The notes: generated by a model not told the origin, from the letters alone. DNA of 64,000 bases from Pseudonocardiales bacterium (GCA_019241525.1 JAFAWY010000035.1:20285-84284); one strand, 5' to 3'; numbered from the stretch's first letter, positions 46,358 to 54,920 are shown. Made by a program: numbers and translations.

Positions 46358-47716
46358 ATGACTACTCGAGTGCTAGTCGTCGGCGCCGACGCCACCGGCA
46401 TGAGCGCAGCGTCCCGAGCACTGCGGCGGGCCGGGCGCAACGAGCTGACTGTGACGGCCTTCGAGCGAGGCCACCATGTGTCCTATTCAGCTTGCGGCAT
46501 CCCGTACTGGGTGGCGGGTGATGTGTCCGGTCCGGATGCGCTGATCGCCCGTAGCGCAGCCGACCACCGAGCCAACGGAATCGACTTGCGGTTGCGTACC
46601 GAGATTACGGAGATCGACCTGGATACCCGCACGGCAACCGCCGCCTCACTGGATGGCGGCGCCAGCTACCAGGTGGGGTTCGACGAGCTGGTACTGGCTA
46701 CTGGTGCCGTGCCGGTGCGTCCCGGGTTGCCGGGGGTGGACGCGCCCGGTGTGTATGGCGTGCAGACCCTCGACGACGGTGCGGCTGTGCTCAACGGCCT
46801 GACGGATTCGCCGCGCCGGGCGGTGGTGGTAGGTGGCGGGTACATCGGCGTCGAGATGGCCGAGGCGATGATTCGCCGCGGTCTGGCGGTGACGGTGGTG
46901 GATCAGGCTGCTGAACCGATGCCCACCCTTGACCCGGATGTGGGCGCTCTGGTGCGCAAGGCGATGCACGGCATGGGCATCGAGGTGCTCACCAATACCC
47001 TGGTCACCGGTTTCGACACCGGCCCTGGCGGCCGGGTGTCCGCGGTGGTCACCCGGGACGGCACGCTGCCGGCTGAGGTGGTCGTGCTGGGTCTAGGCGT
47101 GCGCCCGAACACCGAGCTGGCCCGGGCGGTCGGGTTGCCGCTGGGTGAGTACGGCGGGCTGCTCACCGATTTACAGATGAGGGTGCCCGGCCATGACGGG
47201 GTGTGGGCCGGGGGCGACTGCGTCGAGGTTCTCCATCGCGTCTCGCACCGTCGGATGCATATTGCGTTGGGTACCCACGCCAACAAGCACGGCCAGGTGA
47301 TCGGTACGAACCTGGCCGGTGGCTACGCGACCTTCCCCGGCGTGGTCGGCACCGCGGTCAGCAAGGTATGTGATCTCGAGGTCGGTCGCACGGGATTGCG
47401 GGAGGCCGAAGCCCGGGCAGCTGGATTCGAGCCGGTCGCCGTGACCGTGCAGTCCACAACCCGGGCCGGCTACTTCCCCGGTGCCGTGCCGGTCACGGTG
47501 AAAATGATCGCCGAGCGGGGCACCGGACGGTTGCTGGGTGCGCAGCTTGTGGGTCAGCAAGGTTCGGGCAAGCGGGTCGACATCTGCGCCGTGGCGCTGT
47601 GGAACGAGATGACCGTCGAGGAGATGACCAGCCTGGATCTCGGTTACGCGCCGCCGTTTTCCCCGGTATGGGATCCCGTGCTGGTGGCAGCGCGCAAGGC
47701 CGCGGCAGCGGTGTGA
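46358..47716 (+). CDS. FAD-dependent pyridine nucleotide-disulfide oxidoreductase, CoA-disulfide reductase-like
   Basis: A 452-residue flavoenzyme. N-terminal FAD motif VLVVGADATGMSAASRALRR; single redox Cys46 in HVSYSACGIPYW, the arrangement of CoA-disulfide reductases and NADH oxidases/peroxidases; NAD motif VVVGGGYIGVEMAEAMIRRG; second FAD segment VWAGGDCVEV; C-terminal dimerisation domain. It would reduce a disulfide, persulfide or peroxide with NAD(P)H. ATG 46358 follows GAGGT; it begins 9 bases after the LuxR gene. It overlaps the next gene by GTGA, so the unknown 406-residue protein is likely coupled to it. Confidence 0.87.
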   Translation: MTTRVLVVGADATGMSAASRALRRAGRNELTVTAFERGHHVSYSACGIPYWVAGDVSGPDALIARSAADHRANGIDLRLRTEITEIDLDTRTATAASLDGGASYQVGFDELVLATGAVPVRPGLPGVDAPGVYGVQTLDDGAAVLNGLTDSPRRAVVVGGGYIGVEMAEAMIRRGLAVTVVDQAAEPMPTLDPDVGALVRKAMHGMGIEVLTNTLVTGFDTGPGGRVSAVVTRDGTLPAEVVVLGLGVRPNTELARAVGLPLGEYGGLLTDLQMRVPGHDGVWAGGDCVEVLHRVSHRRMHIALGTHANKHGQVIGTNLAGGYATFPGVVGTAVSKVCDLEVGRTGLREAEARAAGFEPVAVTVQSTTRAGYFPGAVPVTVKMIAERGTGRLLGAQLVGQQGSGKRVDICAVALWNEMTVEEMTSLDLGYAPPFSPVWDPVLVAARKAAAAV

Positions 47717-48933
47717 CGCGGACATCCGCAGTGGTAAAGGGTGACGAGAACAGATCTCATGGGCTAAGCGCGCAACGAAATGATCGCCACAGAATTATTG
47801 AAATCGCATCGCAAGGCTTTTTGGATAGGCCCGACCAGGTGGCAGCTGAAAACAGGAACCTTTTCCGGTCTCTGGTTATGGATGCCATTCCGGCATTGCG
47901 AAGTGGGACCCCGAAGGGCGAGGATGTCGAGGAGTGGTACGTAAACAGCCCCGTCGAGAAAAGATTGCTGATTGCCAGGGGTCAGCAGCAAGCGCTTCGG
48001 TCGGCGCTTACCCATGCGGTTCTTATAGAGTTGGCGAGCGACATTTTGCCGATACTCGAATCAGGCGAATCTTTAGTGCCACCGACCGGGGAAATGCCGC
48101 GGGATGATGAGTATGTTGGCGACGTGATAAGGGTCCCGTACTTCGGTGAATATCACCGCTTCATGCTGGCCGGAGTCCGGTGGATACAGCGACCATCCTT
48201 CGATCTTATCGAATCGGTGAAAAATCCCGATCATCCGTATCATCGGCTTCTTGTTACTGCGCATTCGATCCAGCTCACTGTTCGCAGTGCGAGGGCAGAA
48301 CAGCACGACACAAGATCTCGGACTGCATACCAGGGGACTATTCGCGCTCACGAGGATCTCGCAGCCTATCGGCCGCTGTTTTTGGCAAACCTTCAAGATA
48401 TGATGATTCCCCTGATTGCCGCGCAAAAAGCTTATCTCTCCCGCAGGCATGTGGAAGACAAAAGATCCCCGCAGTCGAAGGAGATCGTCAGGCTTGTCTT
48501 GGCGAACCTCGGGACGCTGTCCTTGCCGGCTCTTATGAAACGCGAGGCTGCCCTCAAGGTGATCCCGCATCCGGTGATTCAATATGCCGAACGCCCCATG
48601 GAGGACAAGCCGTTCGCATCTATGCGACCACTGCTTGTCGCCGTCGGGGATGTCGAAGGACTCAGGCTGGCACCAGCGCCTGAATTTGCCTATTTGCAAT
48701 CAGCGAGGCGCAGCTTTTGCGCAGGGCTCATAGCGCACAGATCATCAGATTTGAGGGGTCGGGAAACGGCAGAAAAGCTCCTCTCCGCAGCGGGTGCCCC
48801 GTCTGGTCGGTCCCCTGGAGATCCTGACTATGGAAAGATCGATCCGATAACAATTCTGGGCATCGTTGGGGCGCATATCGCCAGAGATACCATATTCCGA
48901 GAAAGCCCTTTCGGGACGCTAATTAGCGGGTAA
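47713..48933 (+). CDS. Hypothetical protein, 406 residues, no recognised domain
   Basis: I do not recognise this protein. GTG 47713 overlaps the stop codon of the FAD oxidoreductase (GTGA). It appears soluble and mostly helical, with conserved-looking stretches RVPYFGEYHRFMLAGVRWIQ, LLVTAHSIQLTVRSARAEQH, RPLFLANLQDMMIPLIAAQK and GIVGAHIARDTIFR. No signal peptide or membrane segment. Its codons are clearly AT-richer than those of its neighbours (AAA, GAA, ATT and TTT are frequent), which suggests recent transfer. The last 15 bases overlap the end of the convergent TetR gene. It may work with the flavoenzyme. Confidence 0.65.
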   Translation: MTRTSAVVKGDENRSHGLSAQRNDRHRIIEIASQGFLDRPDQVAAENRNLFRSLVMDAIPALRSGTPKGEDVEEWYVNSPVEKRLLIARGQQQALRSALTHAVLIELASDILPILESGESLVPPTGEMPRDDEYVGDVIRVPYFGEYHRFMLAGVRWIQRPSFDLIESVKNPDHPYHRLLVTAHSIQLTVRSARAEQHDTRSRTAYQGTIRAHEDLAAYRPLFLANLQDMMIPLIAAQKAYLSRRHVEDKRSPQSKEIVRLVLANLGTLSLPALMKREAALKVIPHPVIQYAERPMEDKPFASMRPLLVAVGDVEGLRLAPAPEFAYLQSARRSFCAGLIAHRSSDLRGRETAEKLLSAAGAPSGRSPGDPDYGKIDPITILGIVGAHIARDTIFRESPFGTLISG

Positions 48934-49530
48934 GGTCCCAGAATGCAGTGCAGGGTTGCTGACCAACCGGTCGAGTTCGAGCAGTGCTGCGGCTGCCGAC
49001 CGGGCCCGTTGGGCTGCGGCGCTGTCATGCTCGACATGCGCGGTGATAATGGCTCCCTCGACCAGCAGCATCAGCCGGTCGCCGAGCGTGGTGTGGTCGG
49101 TGACGCCGGATCCGGCGGCTACGTCGGCCAGCAGCGCGCGCAGTGCTGCTTTATGGTCGCGCGCGATGGATCTGGCAGTCGGGCTGGCGGCGAGCTCACC
49201 GGCGATATTGATGAACGCGCAGCCGTTGTAGTCGGGTCGGGCAAACCACTGACCTAGTGCGTCGAACACGGCGAACACCCGCGCCGGGCCCGGCGCGGCA
49301 GCGTCCACCGCGTCACGCAGCCAGGTGAGCCAGCGCCGGTCTCGGCGCCGCAGGTAGGCCTCGATCAGGCCGTCTTTCGAGCCGAAGTGCGCATACAAGG
49401 TCTTGGTTGCCACGCCGGCCTCGGAGACCACCGCGTCAACCCCGACTGCCTGCACACCCCGCTCATAGAACAGGCGTTCGGCAGCGTCGAGCAGCCGCTG
49501 CGAGACATCGTTGTCGAGAGTCGGGCTCAT
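48919..49530 (-). CDS. TetR-family transcriptional regulator
   Basis: A 203-residue repressor. HTH at about residues 10-55 (RLLDAAERLFYERGVQAVGV, EAGVATKTLYAHFGSKDGLI) and a ligand-binding helical domain with YNGCAFINIAGELA, a motif seen in many TetR proteins that control nearby oxidoreductase or DJ-1 genes. It is divergent from the DJ-1/PfpI gene; the shared region contains two AACGnnCGTT operators, repeated again downstream of that gene. It is the obvious candidate to bind all four sites. Confidence 0.88.
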   Translation of the reverse strand: MSPTLDNDVSQRLLDAAERLFYERGVQAVGVDAVVSEAGVATKTLYAHFGSKDGLIEAYLRRRDRRWLTWLRDAVDAAAPGPARVFAVFDALGQWFARPDYNGCAFINIAGELAASPTARSIARDHKAALRALLADVAAGSGVTDHTTLGDRLMLLVEGAIITAHVEHDSAAAQRARSAAAALLELDRLVSNPALHSGTLPAN

Positions 49531-49556
49531 TACTCCCTCACTATACCGGCGTGACC

Positions 49557-49608
49557 TTGACGGAAAACGATCGTTGCCCTAGCGTCGCGCCCAGCGAGAA
49601 CGGACGTT
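49557..49608 (+). promoter_or_regulatory. TetR-type double operator and promoter, copy A (before DJ-1 gene)
   Basis: A -35 TTGACG (49557-49562) and -10 TAGCGT (49580-49585) are separated by 17 bases. Operator AACGATCGTT (49566-49575) lies between them and AACGGACGTT (49599-49608) lies downstream, 33 bases apart start to start. Extended, the two sites form an inverted pair (GAAAACG.. and ..CGTTTTC). A near copy occurs at 50298-50349. Confidence 0.8.
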
Positions 49609-49635
49609 TTCTCCAATGGCGGGTAAAGGTGCAAC

Positions 49636-50301
49636 GTGGCTAACGGCGGGTTCCGGCTCGGAATCTATGTCTTCAAAGATGTCGAGATCGTGGACTTCGC
49701 GGCGCCGCACGGGGTGTTCGCCGTGGCCCGGCGGTTTGATCCCGAGCTCGATGCGTTCCTCATCGCCGACGCGCTTCGGCCGGTGCAAGCTCAGGCCGGC
49801 TTCACCGTGCTGCCCAACTACTCTTTCAGCGACCTCCCCGCGATGGATGCGTTTCTCATCCCTGGCGGGTTCGGCACTCGCCAAGAAACGCACAATGGGC
49901 GCCTGCACGAGTTCGTTCGCAGCCAGCCGAAGGCCACGCTGCTGACCAGCGTGTGCACCGGCTCGTGGATCTACGCGAAGATGGGCCTGCTCGACGGCAT
50001 TCCCGCGACCAGCCGCAAGGAACCCGACTTGATCGAGTCCAGACCGCCGGGAAAGGTACCGATCGACCGGCTCGCCGTACTTGCCCCGACATGCCGTATC
50101 AGCCGGGCTCGAGTCGTCGACGCTGGCCGGATCATTACCGCCGGCGGCATCGCGTCCGGCATGGAACTGGGCTTTCACCTGTTGCGCCGGGCCGGCTATG
50201 AGGAGAACTTGATCAGCGAGGTCGCCCGGGTCATGGAGTACCACGATGCCTACGAGCTCTATAAGGACGATCTGGAGACAACCCAGCCGCCACAGACTTG
50301 A
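49636..50301 (+). CDS. DJ-1/PfpI-family protein (isonitrile hydratase/ThiJ-like)
   Basis: A 221-residue class I glutamine amidotransferase-like protein. The nucleophile elbow is SVCTGSWIYAK with Cys107, and conserved Glu17 (VFKDVEIVDFAAP) would support it. IPGGFGTRQE and VVDAGRIITAGGIASGMELG match isonitrile hydratases and related AraC-type ligand domains, but there is no DNA-binding domain. The reaction could be hydration or glyoxal/aldehyde detoxification. GTG 49636 follows AAAGGTG. Expressed from a TetR-controlled promoter that is duplicated after the gene. Confidence 0.85.
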   Translation: MANGGFRLGIYVFKDVEIVDFAAPHGVFAVARRFDPELDAFLIADALRPVQAQAGFTVLPNYSFSDLPAMDAFLIPGGFGTRQETHNGRLHEFVRSQPKATLLTSVCTGSWIYAKMGLLDGIPATSRKEPDLIESRPPGKVPIDRLAVLAPTCRISRARVVDAGRIITAGGIASGMELGFHLLRRAGYEENLISEVARVMEYHDAYELYKDDLETTQPPQT

Positions 50302-50349
50302 CCGAAAACGGTCGTTCACCTAGCGTCACCGGAGCAGGGAACGGACGTT
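50298..50349 (+). promoter_or_regulatory. TetR-type double operator and promoter, copy B (after DJ-1 gene)
   Basis: TTGACC (50298-50303), 17-base spacer, TAGCGT (50321-50326); operators AACGGTCGTT (50307-50316) and AACGGACGTT (50340-50349), again 33 bases apart. The layout is base-for-base parallel to copy A at 49557-49608. The -35 overlaps the DJ-1 stop codon. A transcript from here would run into a 20-codon leader frame and the 106-residue hypothetical gene. Confidence 0.8.
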
Positions 50350-50374
50350 TTCTGGTCGACAGACCAGGAAGGCG

Positions 50375-50437
50375 ATGACCCCGGCCGGTCACCGAACGGC
50401 CCGGCTGCTTCGACCCCGGCGGAGGGTGGCGCTGTGA
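50375..50437 (+). other. Possible 20-codon leader ORF
   Basis: AGGAAGG stands 3 bases before ATG 50375, which opens a 20-residue, Arg-rich frame (MTPAGHRTARLLRPRRRVAL) ending in TGA. It would be the first frame on a transcript from promoter copy B. It could be a leader peptide for the following gene or a chance frame. Confidence 0.25.
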
Positions 50438-50491
50438 CTGATGCCATGGCGCCGCGACCAGTGAGCCGAAGCTCGCCATGCGGGAAGGGAT

Positions 50492-50812
50492 GTGACACCG
50501 CCCGTGGTGACTGACAGCGCTGACGTGACACTCGCCAAACGACTGCTCGACTACGCCAAGCAGTGTGGTTTTGTCTTTCTCCGCGCCGCTCCGGGCGAGG
50601 ATGCGCCCCTGGTCGGAAACAGGGTAAGCGGTGGCTGGGTGGACTTGATCCACCTCGAGGGATTCAGCCGTGACTGCTTCGCCCTGCGGAAACGAGCATC
50701 ATCATTGAACATTCCAGGAGATTCCCTCGTGGAGCGTCGCGTGGATGGCAGCGCGCTCGACGTACTCAACGAGGTACTGACTTGGGAGTTGGGCGCCGAA
50801 TCAACGACCTAA
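50492..50812 (+). CDS. Hypothetical protein, 106 residues
   Basis: A small protein with mixed alpha/beta pattern (VTLAKRLLDYAKQCGFVFLR, GWVDLIHLEGFSRDCFALRK, GSALDVLNEVLTWELG). No domain recognised. GTG 50492 follows GGGAAGGGA. It lies downstream of promoter copy B, so TetR control is likely. A long perfect inverted repeat starts immediately after its stop codon. It resembles the many small actinobacterial proteins of unknown role. Confidence 0.6.
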   Translation: MTPPVVTDSADVTLAKRLLDYAKQCGFVFLRAAPGEDAPLVGNRVSGGWVDLIHLEGFSRDCFALRKRASSLNIPGDSLVERRVDGSALDVLNEVLTWELGAESTT

Positions 50813-50873
50813 CGCACAGCGCAGCAACCTTACGTCAACGAAATGTTGCGATTCTGTACAACTGCGCTGTGCG
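50813..50873. repeat. 61-base element with perfect 12-bp inverted ends and nested stem
   Basis: CGCACAGCGCAG (50813-50824) pairs exactly with CTGCGCTGTGCG (50862-50873); inside, GCAAC (50824-50828) pairs with GTTGC (50845-50849). It starts at the base after the hypothetical gene's TAA. It may be a terminator without a T tract, a structured 3' RNA, or a very small mobile element; no target duplication is apparent. Confidence 0.65.
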
Positions 50874-51068
50874 ACTGATGTTGGCGATCAGGGCGCCTCG
50901 GCAGCGACTTTGAACGCGCGTCTCCACGAGAGCGTTCCGTACCGCAGAGCACCTGGCTGGGAAAATAGCTGAATTTTTACCCGCAATGTATCAGCCCCGG
51001 GCCGAGCTTTCTCGTTGAATCTGGAAGTTGCGGCACTTTGATCCCAGAATTTCCGAAGGTGATCTGCG

Positions 51069-51866
51069 GTGGCGAGCTATGCGTTGAAGCTTGACGATGA
51101 GGAAGTCCGGCGGTATCGCACAATGGCGCAGGCTGCGGTGGCAGTTGAACGTGACCTATGGGAGGCCGCGGGAATTAGGCGGGCAGCAGCGGTGGCTGAT
51201 GTCGGTTGCGGGCCGGGTGCAGTGTCTGTGCTGCTCGCCAATGTCGTAGGCAGCGAAGGTCAGGTATGGGCTGTTGATGCTGATCCGCATTCGGTCAAGA
51301 AGGCAGCAGCGTTAGCTGCTCGTGTGGGTTTGCCGAATGTCGAGACTGTGGTGGGTGATGCAGCCGCGACTGGGTTGCCGGTTGGCACGCTCGACGTCGC
51401 GATGCTGCGCCATGTGCTGGCGCATAACGGGGGGCGTGAGCAGGCCATCGTTGATCACCTCGCCAGTTTGGTTCGGCCGGGTGGCTGCGTGTATCTGGTC
51501 GATGCTGATGGCACCGCGGTGCATGTGCGCCCGAACGACCGAGATCTTGACGATATGCACGACCGGTACCGTGAGTTTCACCGGCGTCGTGGCAATGACA
51601 TCTCGGTGGGGCTGCGCCTTGCCGAACTTCTTCACGAAGCCGGTCTTGACGTGGTCGACTTCACCGGGCGGTACCGAATCGAGCAGTCCGAGCCGGGTCT
51701 GCGTGGACCGGCCTGGGCCGCTCGTGAGGCAATCGTCAAAACCGGTCTGGCCACGCCGGCCGACGTCGGGCGGTGGTCTGCGGCCTTCAAGCGTGCCGAT
51801 AGCCGTCCGGATCGGCCGACCTGGTTTATCCCGATGTTCATCGGGATTGGACGAAAACTCGCCTGA
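51069..51866 (+). CDS. Class I SAM-dependent methyltransferase
   Basis: A 265-residue protein with the Rossmann methyltransferase signature: motif I AVADVGCGPGAVS (41-53), acidic loop VWAVDADPHSV, motif II region VVGDAAATGLP and motif IV-like LDVAMLRHVLAHNGG, then LASLVRPGGCVYLVDADG. It resembles UbiE/Methyltransf_11 enzymes acting on small molecules; substrate unknown. GTG 51069 follows GAAGGTGAT. About 200 bases of unassigned sequence precede it. Part of the block that separates hisB from hisH. Confidence 0.83.
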   Translation: MASYALKLDDEEVRRYRTMAQAAVAVERDLWEAAGIRRAAAVADVGCGPGAVSVLLANVVGSEGQVWAVDADPHSVKKAAALAARVGLPNVETVVGDAAATGLPVGTLDVAMLRHVLAHNGGREQAIVDHLASLVRPGGCVYLVDADGTAVHVRPNDRDLDDMHDRYREFHRRRGNDISVGLRLAELLHEAGLDVVDFTGRYRIEQSEPGLRGPAWAAREAIVKTGLATPADVGRWSAAFKRADSRPDRPTWFIPMFIGIGRKLA

Positions 51867-52014
51867 GGTCAACGCCGGACGCGCCACCTGCCCGTGGCCG
51901 CGGTCCCGTCGCAGCGCGGCTTACCGTGGTGGGTCTGCAACTGATCAGGGCATTACCTGTCGCCGACTCAAGGATGCGCAAGATGACAGAGCAGCCGTCC
52001 TGTTGATTTTTGAT

Positions 52015-52524
52015 CTAGTCAGTGGGTAAGCCGTATTTGTGGACTGCCACCGGCATCACCGGATAGCGCCCTTCGTAGATCTTCTGGTGCAGCTCTGCTT
52101 CGACAATGGCATGCACGATCGCTAATTGCCGTGCAGCGTCGTCGGTGGTGGTGACCTGCAGCGGCCAGTCTCCGGCAGTCGATCCGCGCAGGTGCGCGTG
52201 ATTGAAGCTGCGCTTGAACCAGGCGATTACCTGCACAGGTCCGACAGGACCACCGTGTCGGGAAACGGCTTCCCGCTGCCTGGGCCAGGACAGCTCCCAA
52301 CGCTCACCGACGCTGCCGTCGCTGTCCTCGACACGGTGGCGGGTGATCTCGCCGGTGTGTTCCAGGAACGCCGCGTCGGCCTCGGCAAAGACGCCGCGCA
52401 CCACTGGATCGAGCAATTCGACCGCCCGGTCAAACACCGCCACCCGATCCGTCCACGACTGGGCCCCCTCGTACCGACGCGCTACGAGGTCCGCCAAGTG
52501 CCGCATCAAATCCTCTTCGCGCAT
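52015..52524 (-). CDS. Hypothetical protein, about 169 residues
   Basis: I do not recognise this protein. It has an amphipathic helical N-terminal half (LMRHLADLVARRYEGAQSWT, AVELLDPVVRGVFAEADAAF) and a beta-rich second half (VQVIAWFKRSFNHAHLRG, WPLQVTTTDDAARQLAIVHA) ending IYEGRYPVMPVAVHKYGLP. No signal or membrane segment. ATG 52524 behind CTGGGGTG was preferred; ATG 52542 is possible. It is divergent from hisH and is the last gene of the insert. Confidence 0.6.
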   Translation of the reverse strand: MREEDLMRHLADLVARRYEGAQSWTDRVAVFDRAVELLDPVVRGVFAEADAAFLEHTGEITRHRVEDSDGSVGERWELSWPRQREAVSRHGGPVGPVQVIAWFKRSFNHAHLRGSTAGDWPLQVTTTDDAARQLAIVHAIVEAELHQKIYEGRYPVMPVAVHKYGLPTD

Positions 52525-52619
52525 CACCCCAGCATGGCGCATTCAGCCGGCTCAGCGGCGTTATGGCACCTCCTTTACCCCGCTAGCCCGGCTGAAGGCA
52601 GGTAGGGGAAGGTAAGGGA

Positions 52620-53249
52620 GTGACGCGGGTGGTGGTGCTGGATTACGGGTCGGGAAATTTGCGATCGGTGCAGCGGGCGGTGGGCCGGTGCGGTGCCGAC
52701 GTCACCGTGACGGCTGACGTTGAGGCAGCGCTGAATGCTGATGGCTTGGTGGTGCCCGGAGTCGGGGCCTTCGCGGCCTGTATGGCCGGGCTGCGGGCGG
52801 TGCGCGGCGATCGCCTCATCGGACGGCGACTCGCCGGCGGGCGCCCGGTCCTGGGCATCTGCGTCGGCATGCAGGTGCTGTTCACCCGCGGTGTCGAGCA
52901 CGGGGTGGAGACGGAAGGGTGCGATCAGTGGCCAGGCACGGTCGAGCGGTTGAAGGCCGACGTGCTGCCGCATATGGGATGGAACACGGTCACCATGCCG
53001 GCCGGCTCGAAGCTGTTTGCCGGGCTCGACGCGGACACCCGCTTCTATTTCGTGCATTCCTACGCCGTCCGCCGCTGGGAGATGGAAAGCTCAGGACCGC
53101 TGCTTCCCCCGCTGGTGACCTGGGCCGAGCATGGTGAGCAGTTCGTGGCCGCGGTGGAAAACGGACCGCTGTGGGCTACCCAGTTCCATCCCGAGAAGTC
53201 CGGGGACGCGGGCGCGCACCTGCTGCGGAACTGGATCGCCGCGCTCTAG
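52620..53249 (+). CDS. hisH: Imidazole glycerol phosphate synthase, glutaminase subunit
   Basis: A 209-residue class I glutamine amidotransferase that feeds ammonia to HisF. The triad is complete: Cys81 (GICVGMQ), His190 and Glu192 ([10 protein letters not shown]). PGVGAF and HMGWN are also conserved. GTG 52620 follows GGTAAGGGA. It restarts the his operon after the insert: hisH-hisA-hisF-hisI. Confidence 0.95.
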   Translation: MTRVVVLDYGSGNLRSVQRAVGRCGADVTVTADVEAALNADGLVVPGVGAFAACMAGLRAVRGDRLIGRRLAGGRPVLGICVGMQVLFTRGVEHGVETEGCDQWPGTVERLKADVLPHMGWNTVTMPAGSKLFAGLDADTRFYFVHSYAVRRWEMESSGPLLPPLVTWAEHGEQFVAAVENGPLWATQFHPEKSGDAGAHLLRNWIAAL

Positions 53250-53265
53250 CCGGCGCGCCACCGCT

Positions 53266-53271
53266 TAGGGT
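53266..53271 (+). promoter_or_regulatory. Likely -10 element of leaderless hisA
   Basis: TAGGGT, then six bases, then GTG 53278. No ribosome binding site is present in between. This suggests a second, internal promoter in the his cluster. Confidence 0.45.
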
Positions 53272-53277
53272 GGGCGA

Positions 53278-54012
53278 GTGAGTTTCGTGCTGCTGCCCGC
53301 GGTTGATGTCGCCGGTGGCCGGACCGTCCGCCTCACCCAGGGCGAAGCCGGCACCGAAACTGTCTACGGTGATCCGGTGGAATCGGCCCTGGCCTGGCAG
53401 GCCGCCGGTGCCGAGTGGGTGCATCTGGTCGATCTGGATGCCGCCTTCGGCCGGGGTTCCAATGCCGAGCTGCTGGCCGAGGTGGTCGGCCGGCTGGATA
53501 TCGCGGTCGAGCTGTCCGGGGGTATCCGCGACGATGCGTCGCTGCAACGGGCGCTGGCCACCGGGTGCACCCGGGTCAATCTGGGTACCGCTGCGGTGGA
53601 AAACCCGGCTTGGTGCCGCTCGGTGATCGCCGAGTACGGCGATCAGATCGCGGTGGGGCTCGACGTGCGGATCATCGACGGCCAGCACATCCTCGCCGCG
53701 CGCGGCTGGACGTCATCGGGCGGCGACTTGTGGGAGGTGCTTGAGCGCCTTGACGCCGACGGTTGTCCACGCTATGTAGTCACCGACGTCACCAAGGATG
53801 GCACGCTGCGAGGCCCGAATCTGGAGTTGCTCAGCGCGGTATGCGGCCGAACCGACGCACCGGTGATCGCCTCGGGAGGGGTCTCGGGCGTTGCTGACGT
53901 GGCCGCACTGGCCGCGTTAGCTCCTGAAGGGGTGGAAGGCGCCATCATCGGCAAGGCCCTCTACACCGGAGCCCTCACCCTCCCCGACGCCCTGGCCGCC
54001 GCCTCCCGCTAA
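53278..54012 (+). CDS. priA: Phosphoribosyl isomerase A (bifunctional HisA/TrpF)
   Basis: A 244-residue TIM-barrel isomerase. Catalytic Asp10 ([10 protein letters not shown]) and Asp174 ([10 protein letters not shown]) are present, and Trp144 in [10 protein letters not shown] is the residue that distinguishes actinobacterial PriA, which serves both histidine and tryptophan synthesis. The lack of trpF in the neighbouring trp genes fits that dual role. GTG 53278 has a TANNNT hexamer six bases upstream. Confidence 0.93.
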   Translation: MSFVLLPAVDVAGGRTVRLTQGEAGTETVYGDPVESALAWQAAGAEWVHLVDLDAAFGRGSNAELLAEVVGRLDIAVELSGGIRDDASLQRALATGCTRVNLGTAAVENPAWCRSVIAEYGDQIAVGLDVRIIDGQHILAARGWTSSGGDLWEVLERLDADGCPRYVVTDVTKDGTLRGPNLELLSAVCGRTDAPVIASGGVSGVADVAALAALAPEGVEGAIIGKALYTGALTLPDALAAASR

Positions 54013-54018
54013 CCCTGG

Positions 54019-54126
54019 GCGTGTCGCGCCCTGATGCCCCCTGTGTCGTGCCCCGGCTCCTGGCGTGTCGCGCCTTGGTGCCTCGCGTGTTGCGCCTTGG
54101 TGCCCGGTGTCCCGGGACCCGGTGCC
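54019..54126. repeat. 22-bp tandem repeats between hisA and hisF
   Basis: Units begin at 54019, 54041, 54063, 54085 and, degenerate, 54107. The clearest copies are GCGTGTCGCGCCTTGGTGCC (54063-54082) and the same with one change (54085-54104). The period is exactly 22 bases. It fills almost the whole gap between the two genes and has no equivalent elsewhere in the window. Confidence 0.85.
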
Positions 54127-54134
54127 CGCCCGCC

Positions 54135-54140
54135 TAGGCT
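54135..54140 (+). promoter_or_regulatory. Likely -10 element of leaderless hisF
   Basis: TAGGCT, then six bases, then ATG 54147, with no ribosome binding site. It follows directly after the 22-bp repeats. Confidence 0.5.
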
Positions 54141-54146
54141 GGGTGA

Positions 54147-54920
54147 ATGCCTGTAGCCGTGCGCGTGATCCCTTGCCTGGACGTCGATGCCGGCCGGGTG
54201 GTCAAAGGCGTGAACTTCACCGCCCTGCGAGACGCGGGTGATCCGGTGGAGCTGGCCACCGCCTATGACGCCCAGGGTGCCGATGAGCTGACCTTTCTGG
54301 ACGTCACCGCATCGGCCTCGGATCGGGAAACTACCTATGACGTGGTGCGGCGTACCGCGGAATGCGTGTTCATCCCACTCACCGTCGGCGGCGGCATCCG
54401 CGAGGTATCCGACGTGGATCGCCTGCTGCGAGCAGGCGCGGACAAGGTGAGCATCAACACCGCCGCCGTGGCCCGCCCTGAACTACTGCGGGAAGCCAGC
54501 CGTCGCTTCGGTGCGCAGTGCATCGTGCTGTCCGTGGACGCGCGGCGAGTACCTGCCGGACAGCCCCCAACCCCGTCCGGATTCGAGGTGACTACCCACG
54601 GCGGGCGGCGCGGCACCGGCATCGACGCGGTGGCGTGGGCTGCCCAGGGCCAGGAGCTGGGCGTCGGGGAGATCCTGCTCAACTCCATGGACGCCGACGG
54701 CACCAAAGCCGGCTTCGACCTGGAGATGATCTCCGCGGTGCGCGCCGCCGTCACGGTCCCGGTGATCGCCAGCGGCGGAGCCGGCGAGGTGGAGCACTTC
54801 CCGCCCGCGGTGGCAAGCGGTGCTGACGCAGTGCTCGCCGCTAGCGTCTTCCATTTCGGCCAGCTCCGGATCAGCGAGGTCAAAGACGGTTTGCGGGCCG
54901 CCGGAGTGACGGTCCGGTGA
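54147..54920 (+). CDS. hisF: Imidazole glycerol phosphate synthase, cyclase subunit
   Basis: A 257-residue TIM barrel that uses ammonia from HisH to form imidazoleglycerol phosphate and AICAR. Catalytic Asp12 (IPCLDVD) and Asp131 (LSVDAR) are in place, together with [19 protein letters not shown] and [21 protein letters not shown] 54147 is the family start. It overlaps hisI by GTGA. Confidence 0.95.
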   Translation: MPVAVRVIPCLDVDAGRVVKGVNFTALRDAGDPVELATAYDAQGADELTFLDVTASASDRETTYDVVRRTAECVFIPLTVGGGIREVSDVDRLLRAGADKVSINTAAVARPELLREASRRFGAQCIVLSVDARRVPAGQPPTPSGFEVTTHGGRRGTGIDAVAWAAQGQELGVGEILLNSMDADGTKAGFDLEMISAVRAAVTVPVIASGGAGEVEHFPPAVASGADAVLAASVFHFGQLRISEVKDGLRAAGVTVR

